DNA of 64,000 nt. Origin: Candidatus Margulisiibacteriota bacterium. Lineage in GTDB: Bacteria > Margulisbacteria > WOR-1 > JAKLHX01 > JBAZKV01. The position numbers were made by a program, and so were the translations under genes. This document shows positions 9,914-18,555 of this stretch, piece by piece (position 1 is the first letter of the stretch; every line of letters begins with the position of its first letter). The stretch spans positions 1 to 64,000 of the forward strand of contig JBAZKV010000002.1 of the NCBI GenBank assembly GCA_041650635.1, read 5' to 3'. A model generated the notes under the pieces. It was given only the letters and a program-made list of their open reading frames with translations, ran no database searches and was not told the DNA's origin.

Positions 9914-11160
9914 TTTATTTCTTCGATGATCCTTTCAAAAGCGGCCTCTTTTTGCTCCCCGGTTTTCATGTCTTTAATGATAGCGGCTTTTCTTGACAAC
10001 TCTTCGTCCCCTATTATCACGGTATAGTCCGCCTGCAGCTGAGATGCGGTCTTAAGGCAGGACTTGAGGCTTTTCCCTGTATGGTCCATATCCGCGCGGA
10101 TACCGCCGGAGCGCAATCTGTTCATAATAAGGAAAGCTTCTTTCTGCGACCCCGGACCTAAAGCGGCAAGATAAACGAATTTGCTTCCGGTTCCTTTGTC
10201 CGCGATCTTCTGCTCTTTCAACAGCATGATAAGGCGCTCTATGCCAATGGCAAAACCTACCGCGGGAAGTTTTGGCCCGCCGAGTTCTTCGATGAGGCCG
10301 TCATACCTTCCCCCTCCGCAGAGAGCGCTCTGGCTCCCGAGCTGTCTTGACACTATCTCAAAGGTCGTTCCCGTGTAGTAATCCAATCCGCGCACCAGCC
10401 TGTTGTTGAGCGAAGTTTTGATGCCCATGTCGCTCAAAAGGCCCCTGGCGCTTTCAAGGCTGCCGGCGCAGTTTTCGCACAGCGAGGCGCTAAGAGCAGG
10501 CGCTTTTGACAGAACGGTTGAGCATTCCTCGTTTTTGCAGTCAAGCACGCGCAGCGGATTTGTCTCATATCTGGTCCTGCAGTCCCGGCACAGGGCATCA
10601 AACTGTTCTTTTAGAAAGGATTTGAGTTTTTTAATGTAGCCGGGCCTGCACTTTGGGCAGCCCACGCTGTTCATGTCAACTTCCAGCCCCTTGATGCCCA
10701 GCCCCTCAAAGAATCTTATTCCCAACAAAATCACTTCAGCATCAAGTAAGGGAGAAGTAGAACCAATGGCCTCCACTCCCGCCTGATGGAATTGCCTCAG
10801 CCGTCCGGCCTGGGGTCTTTCATAACGGAACATAGGGCCTATGTAGTAAAGTTTGGTCAATTTGTCGGCAGAGATCAGGTTGTTTTCAATTGCGGCCCTT
10901 ACTACCGGGGCCGTTTCTTCAGGCCTCAGCGTTACAGACCGATCCCCTTTGTCGGTAAAAGTGTACATTTCTTTCGAAACTATGTCGGTCGAGCCGCCTA
11001 TGCTCCTTGAGAACAGTTCGGTCTTTTCAAGCAGAGGCGTCCTTATTTCGCTGTAGCCGAATCTCCGGAAAATTTCATGGACGGCGGATTCTATCTTCTG
11101 CCAAAGAGGGGTCTCGCCGGGAAGGATGTCTCTCATCCCGCGCAGGCTTTGGTATTTCAC
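9910..11160 (-). CDS. hisS: Histidyl-tRNA synthetase
   Basis: This 416-aa class II synthetase attaches histidine to tRNA-His. Visible motifs are the N-terminal [10 protein letters not shown], motif 2 ([17 protein letters not shown]), the histidine motifs ([22 protein letters not shown]) and motif 3 ([15 protein letters not shown]). The C-terminal anticodon-binding domain covers about residues 325-416. A Cys pattern ([25 protein letters not shown]) forms a small insertion of the kind seen in bacterial HisRS. It is coupled by 4-nt overlaps to purM upstream and aspS downstream. Confidence 0.97.
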   Translation of the reverse strand: MKYQSLRGMRDILPGETPLWQKIESAVHEIFRRFGYSEIRTPLLEKTELFSRSIGGSTDIVSKEMYTFTDKGDRSVTLRPEETAPVVRAAIENNLISADKLTKLYYIGPMFRYERPQAGRLRQFHQAGVEAIGSTSPLLDAEVILLGIRFFEGLGIKGLEVDMNSVGCPKCRPGYIKKLKSFLKEQFDALCRDCRTRYETNPLRVLDCKNEECSTVLSKAPALSASLCENCAGSLESARGLLSDMGIKTSLNNRLVRGLDYYTGTTFEIVSRQLGSQSALCGGGRYDGLIEELGGPKLPAVGFAIGIERLIMLLKEQKIADKGTGSKFVYLAALGPGSQKEAFLIMNRLRSGGIRADMDHTGKSLKSCLKTASQLQADYTVIIGDEELSRKAAIIKDMKTGEQKEAAFERIIEEIK

Positions 11161-12179
11161 TTGATGATGACCTTCTTTTCGCCCTGTTCGATGCTTCCTA
11201 TCACAAAAGGCTTTTCTCCCAGAGAATGAAGCTTCTCCAGAACCGCCTTTTCATCTGTTTCCCTTACCGCAAACACCATGCCCACTCCCATATTAAAGAC
11301 ATTGTACATTTCTTCTCTTTTGATCTCTCCCTTTTCTTCTATAAGGTTGAAGATCCTTGGGACCGGCCATGAAGAAGCATCTATCCTGGCACAAAGGCCG
11401 TCCTTGAGCAGCCTTCCCACATTTTCGGGGAGCCCTCCGCCTGTTATGTGCGCAACTGCAGACACATCAAAGCTCTTAAAGATCTCAAGAGCAGTTTTTA
11501 CATATATCCTTGTCGGGACTAAAAGCTCGTCCCCAATGCTTTTTTCAAAGCCTTCCGCTCTGGATTCCACATTATAGCCCGCCATTTCAAAAACAACCTT
11601 TCTGGCAAGGCTGAACCCGTTGCTGTGGAGCCCGGATGAAGGAAGGGCTATAAGTCTGTCGCCCTTTGAAACCCTGGAGCCGTCAACGATCTTCGACTTT
11701 TCAACTATCCCAACGCAGAAGCCGGCAATGTCATATTCGTTCTTGCCGTACAGGTCGCTCATTTCGGCAGTTTCTCCGCCTATAAGTGCGCAGTCCGACT
11801 GCCGGCAGCCCTCCGCGATCCCGGAAAGTATTTGTTCCACCGCATCGGGGACCACTTTGTTGAGCGCCAGATAATCAAGAAAGAAGAGGGGTTTTGCTCC
11901 GCAGCAGACCACATCATTGACCGACATGGCCACCGCGTCTATCCCGATAGTATCGTGCTTGTCGGCCATAAAAGCTATCTTCAGTTTGGTGCCGACCCCG
12001 TCGGTCCCTGACACCAGGACCGGTTCTTTATAATCGTTCTTCGATATTTCAAAGAAGGCGCCAAAATGGCCTATGCCTCCCAGAACTCCCTTTATCTTTG
12101 TGGAAGCGGCCAGCTTTTTGACCCTGTCCACGACTTCATAGCCCGCCTTTATATCTACCCCGCTCTCTTTATAGTCCAT
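11157..12179 (-). CDS. purM: Phosphoribosylformylglycinamidine cyclo-ligase (AIR synthetase)
   Basis: This 340-aa enzyme converts FGAM and ATP to aminoimidazole ribonucleotide, step five of purine synthesis. The family signatures are the N-terminal YKESGVDIKAGYEVVDRVK, the VSGTDGVGTKLKIA loop, GAKPLFFLDYLA, GGETAEMSDLY and the C-terminal ITGGGLPENVGR. It is the first gene of purM-hisS-aspS and lies away from purN-purH at 51.7-53.9 kb. Its promoter faces that of trpD. It has a leader with AGGGGAGG directly upstream of the ATG, unlike the leaderless trpD start. Confidence 0.97.
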   Translation of the reverse strand: MDYKESGVDIKAGYEVVDRVKKLAASTKIKGVLGGIGHFGAFFEISKNDYKEPVLVSGTDGVGTKLKIAFMADKHDTIGIDAVAMSVNDVVCCGAKPLFFLDYLALNKVVPDAVEQILSGIAEGCRQSDCALIGGETAEMSDLYGKNEYDIAGFCVGIVEKSKIVDGSRVSKGDRLIALPSSGLHSNGFSLARKVVFEMAGYNVESRAEGFEKSIGDELLVPTRIYVKTALEIFKSFDVSAVAHITGGGLPENVGRLLKDGLCARIDASSWPVPRIFNLIEEKGEIKREEMYNVFNMGVGMVFAVRETDEKAVLEKLHSLGEKPFVIGSIEQGEKKVIIK

Positions 12180-12207
12180 CGGCCTCCCCTATCCTTAAGA
12201 TAATCGT

Positions 12208-12216
12208 ATTATATCA
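12208..12216 (-). promoter_or_regulatory. purM promoter, extended -10
   Basis: Read on the minus strand this is TGA followed by a perfect TATAAT (12213-12208). It lies 28 nt upstream of the purM ATG, leaving a leader of about 20 nt with a Shine-Dalgarno site (AGGGGAGG, 12190-12183). No convincing -35 is seen. Confidence 0.6.
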
Positions 12217-12221
12217 AAATA

Positions 12222-12230
12222 TGCTATAAT
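12222..12230 (+). promoter_or_regulatory. trpD promoter, leaderless type
   Basis: TGC-TATAAT with the hexamer at 12225-12230 ends 8 nt before the trpD ATG (12239). A transcript starting at the usual distance would begin at or within a few bases of the start codon. No Shine-Dalgarno site fits in between. Confidence 0.6.
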
Positions 12231-12238
12231 TTTTTGAA

Positions 12239-13255
12239 ATGATACAGGATTGCATAAAACTCCTCGCCGACGGTAAAGACCTTTCCAGGCAGCAGTCCCA
12301 GGCATCAATGAACGAGATAATGACAGGGGAAGCCACGCCTTCGCAGATAGCCGCGCTTATAACCGCGCTGAGGATAAAGGGGGAAACTGTAGAGGAGATC
12401 AGCGGGTTCGCCTCGGTGATGCGCTCAAAAGCCGAAAAGCTTGATATCCGCTCGCCTTATTATGTGGACACCTGCGGCACAGGCGGGGATGTTGCAGGAA
12501 CTTTTAACATCTCAACAGTGGCGGCCTTTGTCGCTTCGGGGGCCGGCGTAATAGTAGCAAAGCACGGAAACAGGTCTGTTTCTTCCAAATGCGGCAGCGC
12601 CGACCTTTTAGAAGCCCTGGGTATCAGGATAGACATAGGCCCCGCTCTGGTTTCAAAGTGCATAGACGAGGTGGGGATGGGTTTTATCTTTGCCCAGACT
12701 TTTCACAAGGCAATGAAGTTCGCGGCGCCCACAAGAAAAGAGATAGGTATCAGGACCGTCTTCAACATCCTTGGCCCCGTCAGCAATCCAGCCAACACCA
12801 AAGGCCAGTTGATGGGAGTATACGCCCCGCATTTAACCACAGTGATGGCGGAAGTGCTTAAGGACCAGGGCTGCGAAACCGCAATGGTAGTCTGCGGACT
12901 TGACGGGATAGACGAAATTTCGGTGTGCTCTCCCACAAAGGTCTCTCACCTTGAAGGCGGAATTATCAAGGATTATGAGATCAAGCCGGGCGATCTGGGC
13001 ATCAAAACCGCCCAGAACAGCAGCATAGCGGGCGGAACAAGCCAGGAAAATGCTAGAATTGCGCTTGACATACTGTCCGGCAGGGAAAAGGGAGCAAAAA
13101 GGGACATAGTCCTTTTGAACGCCGGAGCGGCAATAGCCGTCGGAAGAAAGGCAAAGGACCTTTTGGAAGGCCTGGCCCTGGCAAAAGAGTCTGTCGACTC
13201 AGGCAAAGCCATGGACAGGCTGCAGGCCCTTAAAAAATTCACAAATGGCAATTAA
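12239..13255 (+). CDS. trpD: Anthranilate phosphoribosyltransferase
   Basis: This 338-aa enzyme transfers the phosphoribosyl group of PRPP to anthranilate in tryptophan synthesis. The PRPP and anthranilate sites show as the DTCGTGGDVAGTFNIST loop, KHGNRSVSSKCGSADLLEALG, and FNILGPVSNPA. Length is normal for the family. It is the only trp gene in its operon and is followed with an 11-nt overlap by lptB. A trpG/pabA gene stands alone 12 kb away, so the trp pathway is dispersed here. Confidence 0.95.
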   Translation: MIQDCIKLLADGKDLSRQQSQASMNEIMTGEATPSQIAALITALRIKGETVEEISGFASVMRSKAEKLDIRSPYYVDTCGTGGDVAGTFNISTVAAFVASGAGVIVAKHGNRSVSSKCGSADLLEALGIRIDIGPALVSKCIDEVGMGFIFAQTFHKAMKFAAPTRKEIGIRTVFNILGPVSNPANTKGQLMGVYAPHLTTVMAEVLKDQGCETAMVVCGLDGIDEISVCSPTKVSHLEGGIIKDYEIKPGDLGIKTAQNSSIAGGTSQENARIALDILSGREKGAKRDIVLLNAGAAIAVGRKAKDLLEGLALAKESVDSGKAMDRLQALKKFTNGN

Positions 13256-13967
13256 CGCGGATAAACTGGTCAAGTCGTATTCGGGCCGCAGGGTCGTGGA
13301 CGAGGTCTCCTTTGATGTGAAAAAGGGAGAGGTGGTCGGGCTTTTGGGCCCCAACGGGGCCGGCAAGACCACTACCTTTTATATGGTGGTTGGCCTTGCA
13401 AGTCCGGACGGCGGCTCGGTCCGCCTCGGGGAACAGGACATAACCCATCTTCCCATGCACAAGAGAGCCCAATTGGGCATGGGCTATCTGCCTCAGGAAT
13501 CCTCCATTTTCAAGAAACTGACGGTTGAAGAGAACATAATAATGCTCTGGGAGGCCACGGGCTCGGTCCATCCGGACCAGTACAAAAAAAAGCTGGACGA
13601 AGTGCTGGAAGAACTGGGAGTTAACCATCTTAGAAAAAGCAGATGCTACCAGCTGTCCGGAGGAGAAACCCGGAGGGTCGAGATCGCAAGGGCGCTTGCC
13701 CTTTCCCCGTCGTTCTTGCTGCTTGACGAACCTTTTACGGGAATAGACCCCATAACGGTGTCCGACCTCCAAAAAATAATCACCTATCTAAAGAACAAGG
13801 GGCTGGGAATACTCATCACCGACCACAATGTGAGAGAGACCCTTGCCATAACCGACAGGGCCTACATAATACAAAAGGGCAGGATACTAGTTTCCGGGGA
13901 TTCGCAGTTCATCGCCAACGACGAAACGGCAAAAAAGACCTATCTGGGAGAAGAGTTTAAGCTGTGA
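13245..13967 (+). CDS. lptB: LPS export ABC transporter ATP-binding protein LptB
   Basis: A 240-aa ABC ATPase that powers extraction of lipopolysaccharide from the inner membrane. Walker A is GPNGAGKTT, the Q-loop region is YLPQESSIF, the signature is LSGGETRR and Walker B is FLLLDEPFTGID. The YLPQE and ETRR forms are typical of LptB and separate it from amino-acid importers. The start overlaps trpD by 11 nt, and the stop overlaps the GTG of lptF/G (GTGA), which fits complex formation with that permease. Confidence 0.95.
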   Translation: MAINADKLVKSYSGRRVVDEVSFDVKKGEVVGLLGPNGAGKTTTFYMVVGLASPDGGSVRLGEQDITHLPMHKRAQLGMGYLPQESSIFKKLTVEENIIMLWEATGSVHPDQYKKKLDEVLEELGVNHLRKSRCYQLSGGETRRVEIARALALSPSFLLLDEPFTGIDPITVSDLQKIITYLKNKGLGILITDHNVRETLAITDRAYIIQKGRILVSGDSQFIANDETAKKTYLGEEFKL

Positions 13968-15046
13968 TCAAGATCATCGACCGCTACATCTCAAAAGAGA
14001 TACTCGACCCGTTCCTCTTTGGCCTGGCCTCTTTTACCCTGATACTTTCGGCAAGCATGGTGATGTTCGAACTCGTGCGGGCCGTCGTCCTTATGGGAAT
14101 GCCTCTGTCCGTTGCCGGAAGGCTGTTCTTGTTCCGCCTGCCTTCGGTCATAGTTTATATCTTTCCTATGGCCATGCTGCTTGCCTCTATACTCACTTTT
14201 GCCAGGCTGTCCTCGGACAAAGAGATAACTGCTTTTAAAGCGGCTGGAATAAGCCTGTATCGCGTGGTGGCGCCCGTGCTTATTATAGGCTTTCTGGTCA
14301 GCCTTATTACCCTGGCCTTTTATGAAGTTGTGGTGCCCGAGGCCTCCAAGGCCACCAGCGAGCTCATGCTCGAGACCCAGTTGGCAAAGTCCCCAAAACT
14401 GCAGGAGAATGTTTTTCTTCCTGAAATAGAGAACGGCCAGTTAAGAAGGGTCTTCTACGCGAGAAAACTGGAAGGGCACCTGATGGAGGGCGTGATAATC
14501 CAGGAATTTTTGGACGGAAAGCTGAGCCAGCTTATAAACGCGAAAACAGCCGAGTGGAAAAATGACAGCTGGATCTTCCGCGACGGCATAACTTATCTTT
14601 TGTCCGACAGCGGCGAATACAAGCACCTGATCAAGTTCAACGAGCAGAATATCCTGATCAAATACTCCCCTTCTGACTTTTCTTCCGGGGAGAAAAAACC
14701 CGATGAACTGAACTATTATTCACTGAAAAAGTTCATCGCCCTCAAGAAAAGGATGGGGGTCAACACCACAGACCTTGAGATCCAGCTGAACATGAAGCTT
14801 GCCATCCCTTTTGCCTGCTTTGTCTTTACCCTGCTGGGAGCGCCGCTGGGGCTCAACCCCACCAGAAAGTCCTCGTCCATAGGGCTGGGCATAAGTGTTA
14901 TAATAATTTTTGTCTATTATGTGATCATGTTCCTGGGAATGGCTGCCGGACAGCTTGAGATCATCTCTCCTGCGGCCGCGGCCTGGCTGCCCAATATAAT
15001 AACGGCCGGCCTGGGAGCCTGGATACTTTATAAGGCTGGGCAATAA
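13964..15046 (+). CDS. LptF/LptG (YjgP/YjgQ) family LPS export permease
   Basis: A 360-aa inner-membrane protein with the family start IDRYISKEILDPFLFG. Three hydrophobic segments lie in the first 110 residues, followed by a periplasmic region of about 160 residues (LEGHLMEGVIIQEF) and three more membrane segments (CFVFTLLGAPLGLNP). The start codon is GTG, overlapping the lptB stop. Only one YjgP/YjgQ gene is present here, where E. coli has the LptF-LptG pair, so it may act as a homodimer or its partner lies elsewhere. Confidence 0.9.
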   Translation: MIKIIDRYISKEILDPFLFGLASFTLILSASMVMFELVRAVVLMGMPLSVAGRLFLFRLPSVIVYIFPMAMLLASILTFARLSSDKEITAFKAAGISLYRVVAPVLIIGFLVSLITLAFYEVVVPEASKATSELMLETQLAKSPKLQENVFLPEIENGQLRRVFYARKLEGHLMEGVIIQEFLDGKLSQLINAKTAEWKNDSWIFRDGITYLLSDSGEYKHLIKFNEQNILIKYSPSDFSSGEKKPDELNYYSLKKFIALKKRMGVNTTDLEIQLNMKLAIPFACFVFTLLGAPLGLNPTRKSSSIGLGISVIIIFVYYVIMFLGMAAGQLEIISPAAAAWLPNIITAGLGAWILYKAGQ

Positions 15047-15048
15047 CC

Positions 15049-16053
15049 ATGTTCGCTCTTCAAACTCTTCTGGTCCTGCTCCTTTTAGGCGGGGCGCTTG
15101 CCTTTGTCGGGGACAGGATCGGCCACCGGATAGGCAAAAAGAGGCTGACCTTTTTGAACCTGAGGCCAAGGCATACCGCCATTGCGATAACTGTCCTTTC
15201 CGGCGCCCTGATCGCGGTCCTCACCGGCCTGATACTTTTTTCCATCTCTTCCGATGTGCGGATAGCCCTTTTCGGGCTGGACAGGCTCAAAGCCGACATC
15301 AGGGAAAAAACAAAAGAGCTGGACAACATCAAAAAAGACAAAGCGCTGCTCGAAAAAGAATTGGCAGCCCTTTCCTCGCAGCTTGCAGGTTCAAAAAAGG
15401 AGATCGAGGGGCTTAATTCCACCAGAAAAGAGCTTTCCGAGGAGATAGAGACCGCAAGGTCAGGCTTTGTGCTCTTTAAGGTCGGGGAGATAATAACGAC
15501 CTCGCTGATCACCTCCGATCCCGACAAAAAAAAGACGGAAGAAAAGCTCAAAGAGATCCTTGCCGCAACTGATTCTCTTGTAAAGAGGGTCCTGGGAGGA
15601 GAAAAAAAACAGTACATCGAGATGAAGGACAAGGAGCTTGAAGAGGCCGTTGCCTACCTTCAGAACATAAAAGGACAGGTTATCGTGCGCGTGTTGGCCG
15701 CCAGCAATGTGCTGATAGACGAGGTTATCCCTGTCCATTTTGAACTGTTCGAGAACGTTCTTGTTTACAAAAAGCTTGACCGGATAGCTTCGCAGAACAT
15801 AAACGGCAGCCGCCCTCAGGAAGAAGTGGAACAGCAGATAAAGGAACTGCTTTCTAAGGTCAGCGACGCCGCCACGGAAAAAGGCATCCTGCCTGATGCC
15901 GCGGGCGCCGTCGGCAACATTGCTTATTCCAGGATCTTTGAGGTGGCCAAAGAAATAAGGGCTCTTAAAAGACCTGTTGAGGTAGAGGTTTTTGCGGAAA
16001 AAGACACATTCACTATCGGTCCGCTGGATGTCAATTTGAGGATAAAAAGATGA
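15049..16053 (+). CDS. DUF3084 domain membrane-anchored coiled-coil protein
   Basis: A 334-aa protein with two N-terminal membrane segments (about residues 5-20 and 45-65) separated by a basic loop (GHRIGKKRLTFLNLRPRHT). A long coiled coil follows (about residues 80-140, rich in K, E and L), then a mixed C-terminal domain. The order and loop match DUF3084, known mainly from cyanobacteria. The function is unknown. It begins 2 nt after the lptF/G stop and overlaps the next gene by 4 nt. Its place behind lptB-lptF/G suggests an envelope role, which is inference from context only. Confidence 0.8.
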   Translation: MFALQTLLVLLLLGGALAFVGDRIGHRIGKKRLTFLNLRPRHTAIAITVLSGALIAVLTGLILFSISSDVRIALFGLDRLKADIREKTKELDNIKKDKALLEKELAALSSQLAGSKKEIEGLNSTRKELSEEIETARSGFVLFKVGEIITTSLITSDPDKKKTEEKLKEILAATDSLVKRVLGGEKKQYIEMKDKELEEAVAYLQNIKGQVIVRVLAASNVLIDEVIPVHFELFENVLVYKKLDRIASQNINGSRPQEEVEQQIKELLSKVSDAATEKGILPDAAGAVGNIAYSRIFEVAKEIRALKRPVEVEVFAEKDTFTIGPLDVNLRIKR

Positions 16054-16463
16054 CCCTGTCAAAAGGCTCCTGCATCCTTGCGGTTGACCCGGGCAAGGAC
16101 AAAACAGGGCTTGCGGTCCTTATGGGTAACGGCTCTATAGCGGAAAGAAAAGTAGCACCGTCATTTTCGGTAACGGATGATATCTCCGCACTGGCTGTCA
16201 AGCACGGTGCGGAACTGGTGATAATCGGAAGCGGAGGGCCATTCCGCCAGCTGGAAAAAAACCTGGCTTTTCTGAACCTGAAAGCCGATATAATCTTTGT
16301 GAATGAAAAAGGCTCCACCCTTGAGGCAAGAAAACTGTACTGGCGGCATAACAGGAAAAAATGGTATCTGTCCCTCATCCCTTCCACTCTGATCCTGCCT
16401 CCGGAACCTTATGATGACTTTGCCGCCGTTGTGATAGGCAGGCGCTATCTTAAGGCAGAGTAA
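16050..16463 (+). CDS. RuvC/YqgF-like (RuvX-type) nuclease-fold protein
   Basis: A 137-aa protein with an RNase H-type fold. The first acidic strand is ILAVDPGKDKTGLAVL, a second strand carries VIIGSGG, and a late acidic segment reads PEPYDDFAAVVIG. These are the places where RuvC/YqgF proteins keep catalytic acids. YqgF-type proteins process pre-16S rRNA ends, but this one diverges enough that the substrate is unclear. It is coupled to the DUF3084 gene by a 4-nt overlap, and its end overlaps the convergent lnt by 14 bp. Confidence 0.7.
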   Translation: MTLSKGSCILAVDPGKDKTGLAVLMGNGSIAERKVAPSFSVTDDISALAVKHGAELVIIGSGGPFRQLEKNLAFLNLKADIIFVNEKGSTLEARKLYWRHNRKKWYLSLIPSTLILPPEPYDDFAAVVIGRRYLKAE

Positions 16464-17847
16464 AGACCATAGGCCCGCTTATATCAAGCTCCATCCTTTT
16501 GACGAACCTTCCGCACGGGTCTATCAAAGCCGATATCCCGGTATTTGCCGCCTGGATAAAATATTTCCTGTTCTCGACAGCGCGAAAGACCCCCGCGCTG
16601 ATGTGCTGCTCCGCGGCATGCGTCCTGCCGAACCAGGCATCGTTGGTAATGGTAAGCAGGGCATCCGAGCCGCCGGAGCGCTGTCTTCCCATGCCCTCAA
16701 AAAGCGATTCAAAACAGATCATGGCGCCAAACTTTCGTCCCGCAGCCGTGATATGGACAGTCCCCTGCCCCGGGCTCTGGTCCTGCTCAAAATAGCCGGT
16801 ATGCTTTAGCAAGGGATAAAGGACTTTTTTGAAAGGAAGATACTCTCCAAAAGGCATCAGATGGTGCTTGTCATACCTTGAAACTATCTTTCCCTGCGGA
16901 GAAACCACAAAGATCGAATTGTAAATGCGGCCGCTCTCCCTGTAAAAAGCGCCTGTCACCAGAAAAAAGCCTCCTTTAACGCATATATCCCTCACCTTGG
17001 CAAAAGCAGCTTTGTCATCAATAAGGTAGGTCATCACCGCAGTTTCCGGCCAGATCACTATCTTTGGCCTGTAAGACAGGGTTTTTTGCGTAAGCAATTC
17101 CAGCTCGTCTATCATCCAGTACAGTTTAAAAGAATCCAGTTTCTGCTCCTGGGCTATGGCTGGCTGTATCACGGCAATGGAAGTCCCGCCGATAGACCGC
17201 ACACCTCCGTATTTGTTGATAGAATCGATCCCGTAGGAATAAGAGGCGGCCAGAAGCCCCAGAACAAAGCAGACCGACGGCAGATTGGACAGGAGTTTTT
17301 TGAACAGGTTCCCTTTTTCCAAAAGCAGGAGCGCCGCTGCGGTATTGACCGCAACAATGAGAGCACTGACTCCCCACACCCCGGAAAACTGTGCTGTCTG
17401 GATAAACACCGTGTTCAGATACTGAGTACTTCCCAGATAACCTCCGGGGGAGCCGAACTCCCCCGCCTGCCGCAGCCATTCAAAAAACGCCCAGAGAAGC
17501 GGCAGGACCAGCGGGTGGAGCTGTCTGTTGAAGGCCCTGATCAGCAGCCACGCAAAATAAGAAAACAGCACAATAAAAATGGACTGGTATAAAGAAAGTC
17601 CGATCCAGGCCAGATAGCCTGCCGGCCCCGCCCATTTTGAAGTTGATGACAGCCAGAAAAAGGCCCCGCCAAAATATACGGAGCCGAAAACAAAACCGCA
17701 TAGCAGGCTTTGCCTAAAGTTTTCGCTTCGGTAAAGACAGACAAGATAAGGTATCAGCGCGATCCACGCAAGCTGCGGCAGAGGAAATCCGGGAAAGGAC
17801 AGGGCAACAAGAACTCCCGACAAAGCGCACAGCAGAGCAGTTTTCAC
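16450..17847 (-). CDS. lnt: Apolipoprotein N-acyltransferase
   Basis: A 465-aa inner-membrane enzyme that adds the third acyl chain to the N-terminal cysteine of lipoproteins. The first half has several membrane helices. The second half is a nitrilase-type periplasmic domain with the Glu motif (IVIWPETAVM), the Lys-region motif (HLMPFGEYLPF) and the catalytic Cys (GAMICFESLFEG). A further conserved stretch is LTITNDAWFGRT. The start is GTG (17847), overlapping the stop of the lipoprotein gene upstream. It is the last gene of the femX-RAYT-murE-lptD-lipoprotein-lnt strand. Its presence implies triacylated lipoproteins and an outer membrane. Confidence 0.95.
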   Translation of the reverse strand: MKTALLCALSGVLVALSFPGFPLPQLAWIALIPYLVCLYRSENFRQSLLCGFVFGSVYFGGAFFWLSSTSKWAGPAGYLAWIGLSLYQSIFIVLFSYFAWLLIRAFNRQLHPLVLPLLWAFFEWLRQAGEFGSPGGYLGSTQYLNTVFIQTAQFSGVWGVSALIVAVNTAAALLLLEKGNLFKKLLSNLPSVCFVLGLLAASYSYGIDSINKYGGVRSIGGTSIAVIQPAIAQEQKLDSFKLYWMIDELELLTQKTLSYRPKIVIWPETAVMTYLIDDKAAFAKVRDICVKGGFFLVTGAFYRESGRIYNSIFVVSPQGKIVSRYDKHHLMPFGEYLPFKKVLYPLLKHTGYFEQDQSPGQGTVHITAAGRKFGAMICFESLFEGMGRQRSGGSDALLTITNDAWFGRTHAAEQHISAGVFRAVENRKYFIQAANTGISALIDPCGRFVKRMELDISGPMVFTLP

Positions 17848-18554
17848 TGCACCACCATGTTCCAGGAGATAATGTCAAGGCCGCCGTCGATCGACGGATC
17901 TTCTGTTTCTCTTTTTTCGGAAATGGCAGAGCCCGTGTTGGTTGAAATGCTGTTGTCTGTAGACCTTAAATAGTCCCTCATATAGCCATCTTTGTCCGCC
18001 GATATAAAATTGAAATAAAGGGTGGAAGGCAGCGTCGAAAGCCGGTTAAAGAAGAGCGTCAGATTTATCTTTTTAAGCGCGTCCGGGTCTCCTGAGGGAA
18101 TGGTCCGAAAGATCAGAAGAGAGGGGGTGTATGTTGTGTGCAGGGTCGAGGAAGTAAAGGCCCCGTTGGTGATCAAAAAGCTTGAATCCTTGAGAAGAAT
18201 GAAATCGTTCCAGGTGGAATAATAATTGGCATAGTAATAGGAAAGGTCTGTAGAAACATTCAGTTTGTCCGTGTCATAGGCTTCGCCCGGCCCAAAGAAA
18301 TAAGTCCCTGTATATGGAAGCAAAACAGAAGACCCCGAAAGAACCAGATAGTACTTGTTCACCGAAGGATCTATCTCCCCCCTGAAGGTTATTTCCAGCT
18401 GCAGCTGATTGCCCGCATCCGGCAGCACCGTCACGGTCCTTGCGCAGCCAAACTCCAGCACGATCAAAGCAAAACAAAATGCCAACAAGAGCGCTCTCCA
18501 AACCTTGTCAATTTGCAATTGGAAATTGGAAATTGGAAATTGGAAATTTTTCAC
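17844..18554 (-). CDS. Putative lipoprotein of unknown function
   Basis: I place the start at GTG 18554, one base after the lptD stop, giving 236 aa. AGGGGAG lies upstream within the lptD end. A hydrophobic stretch (ALLLAFCFALIVLEFGC) ends in a cysteine that may be lipidated, though the lipobox (EFGC) is weak. The mature part (VTVLPDAGNQLQLEI, later YLVLSGS, INLTLFFNRL) looks like a beta-rich secreted domain, and I do not recognise the family. The n-region of the signal peptide (KNFQFPISNFQLQI) is encoded by an ATTGGAA microsatellite-like repeat. It is overlapped by lnt, which would modify it. Confidence 0.7.
   Translation of the reverse strand: MKNFQFPISNFQLQIDKVWRALLLAFCFALIVLEFGCARTVTVLPDAGNQLQLEITFRGEIDPSVNKYYLVLSGSSVLLPYTGTYFFGPGEAYDTDKLNVSTDLSYYYANYYSTWNDFILLKDSSFLITNGAFTSSTLHTTYTPSLLIFRTIPSGDPDALKKINLTLFFNRLSTLPSTLYFNFISADKDGYMRDYLRSTDNSISTNTGSAISEKRETEDPSIDGGLDIISWNMVVQ
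18510..18551. repeat. Tandem ATTGGAA-type repeat, copy 1
   Basis: On the plus strand this is four to five copies of AATTGGA (atttgcaattggaaattgg and on). It lies inside the 5' end of the lipoprotein gene and is translated there. A second, related tract lies at 51639-51687. Confidence 0.8.
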
Positions 18555-18555
18555 T

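Noticed and set aside
13239..13772. A 177-aa minus-strand ORF opposite lptB
   Set aside because: lptB has all ABC motifs in the same bases.
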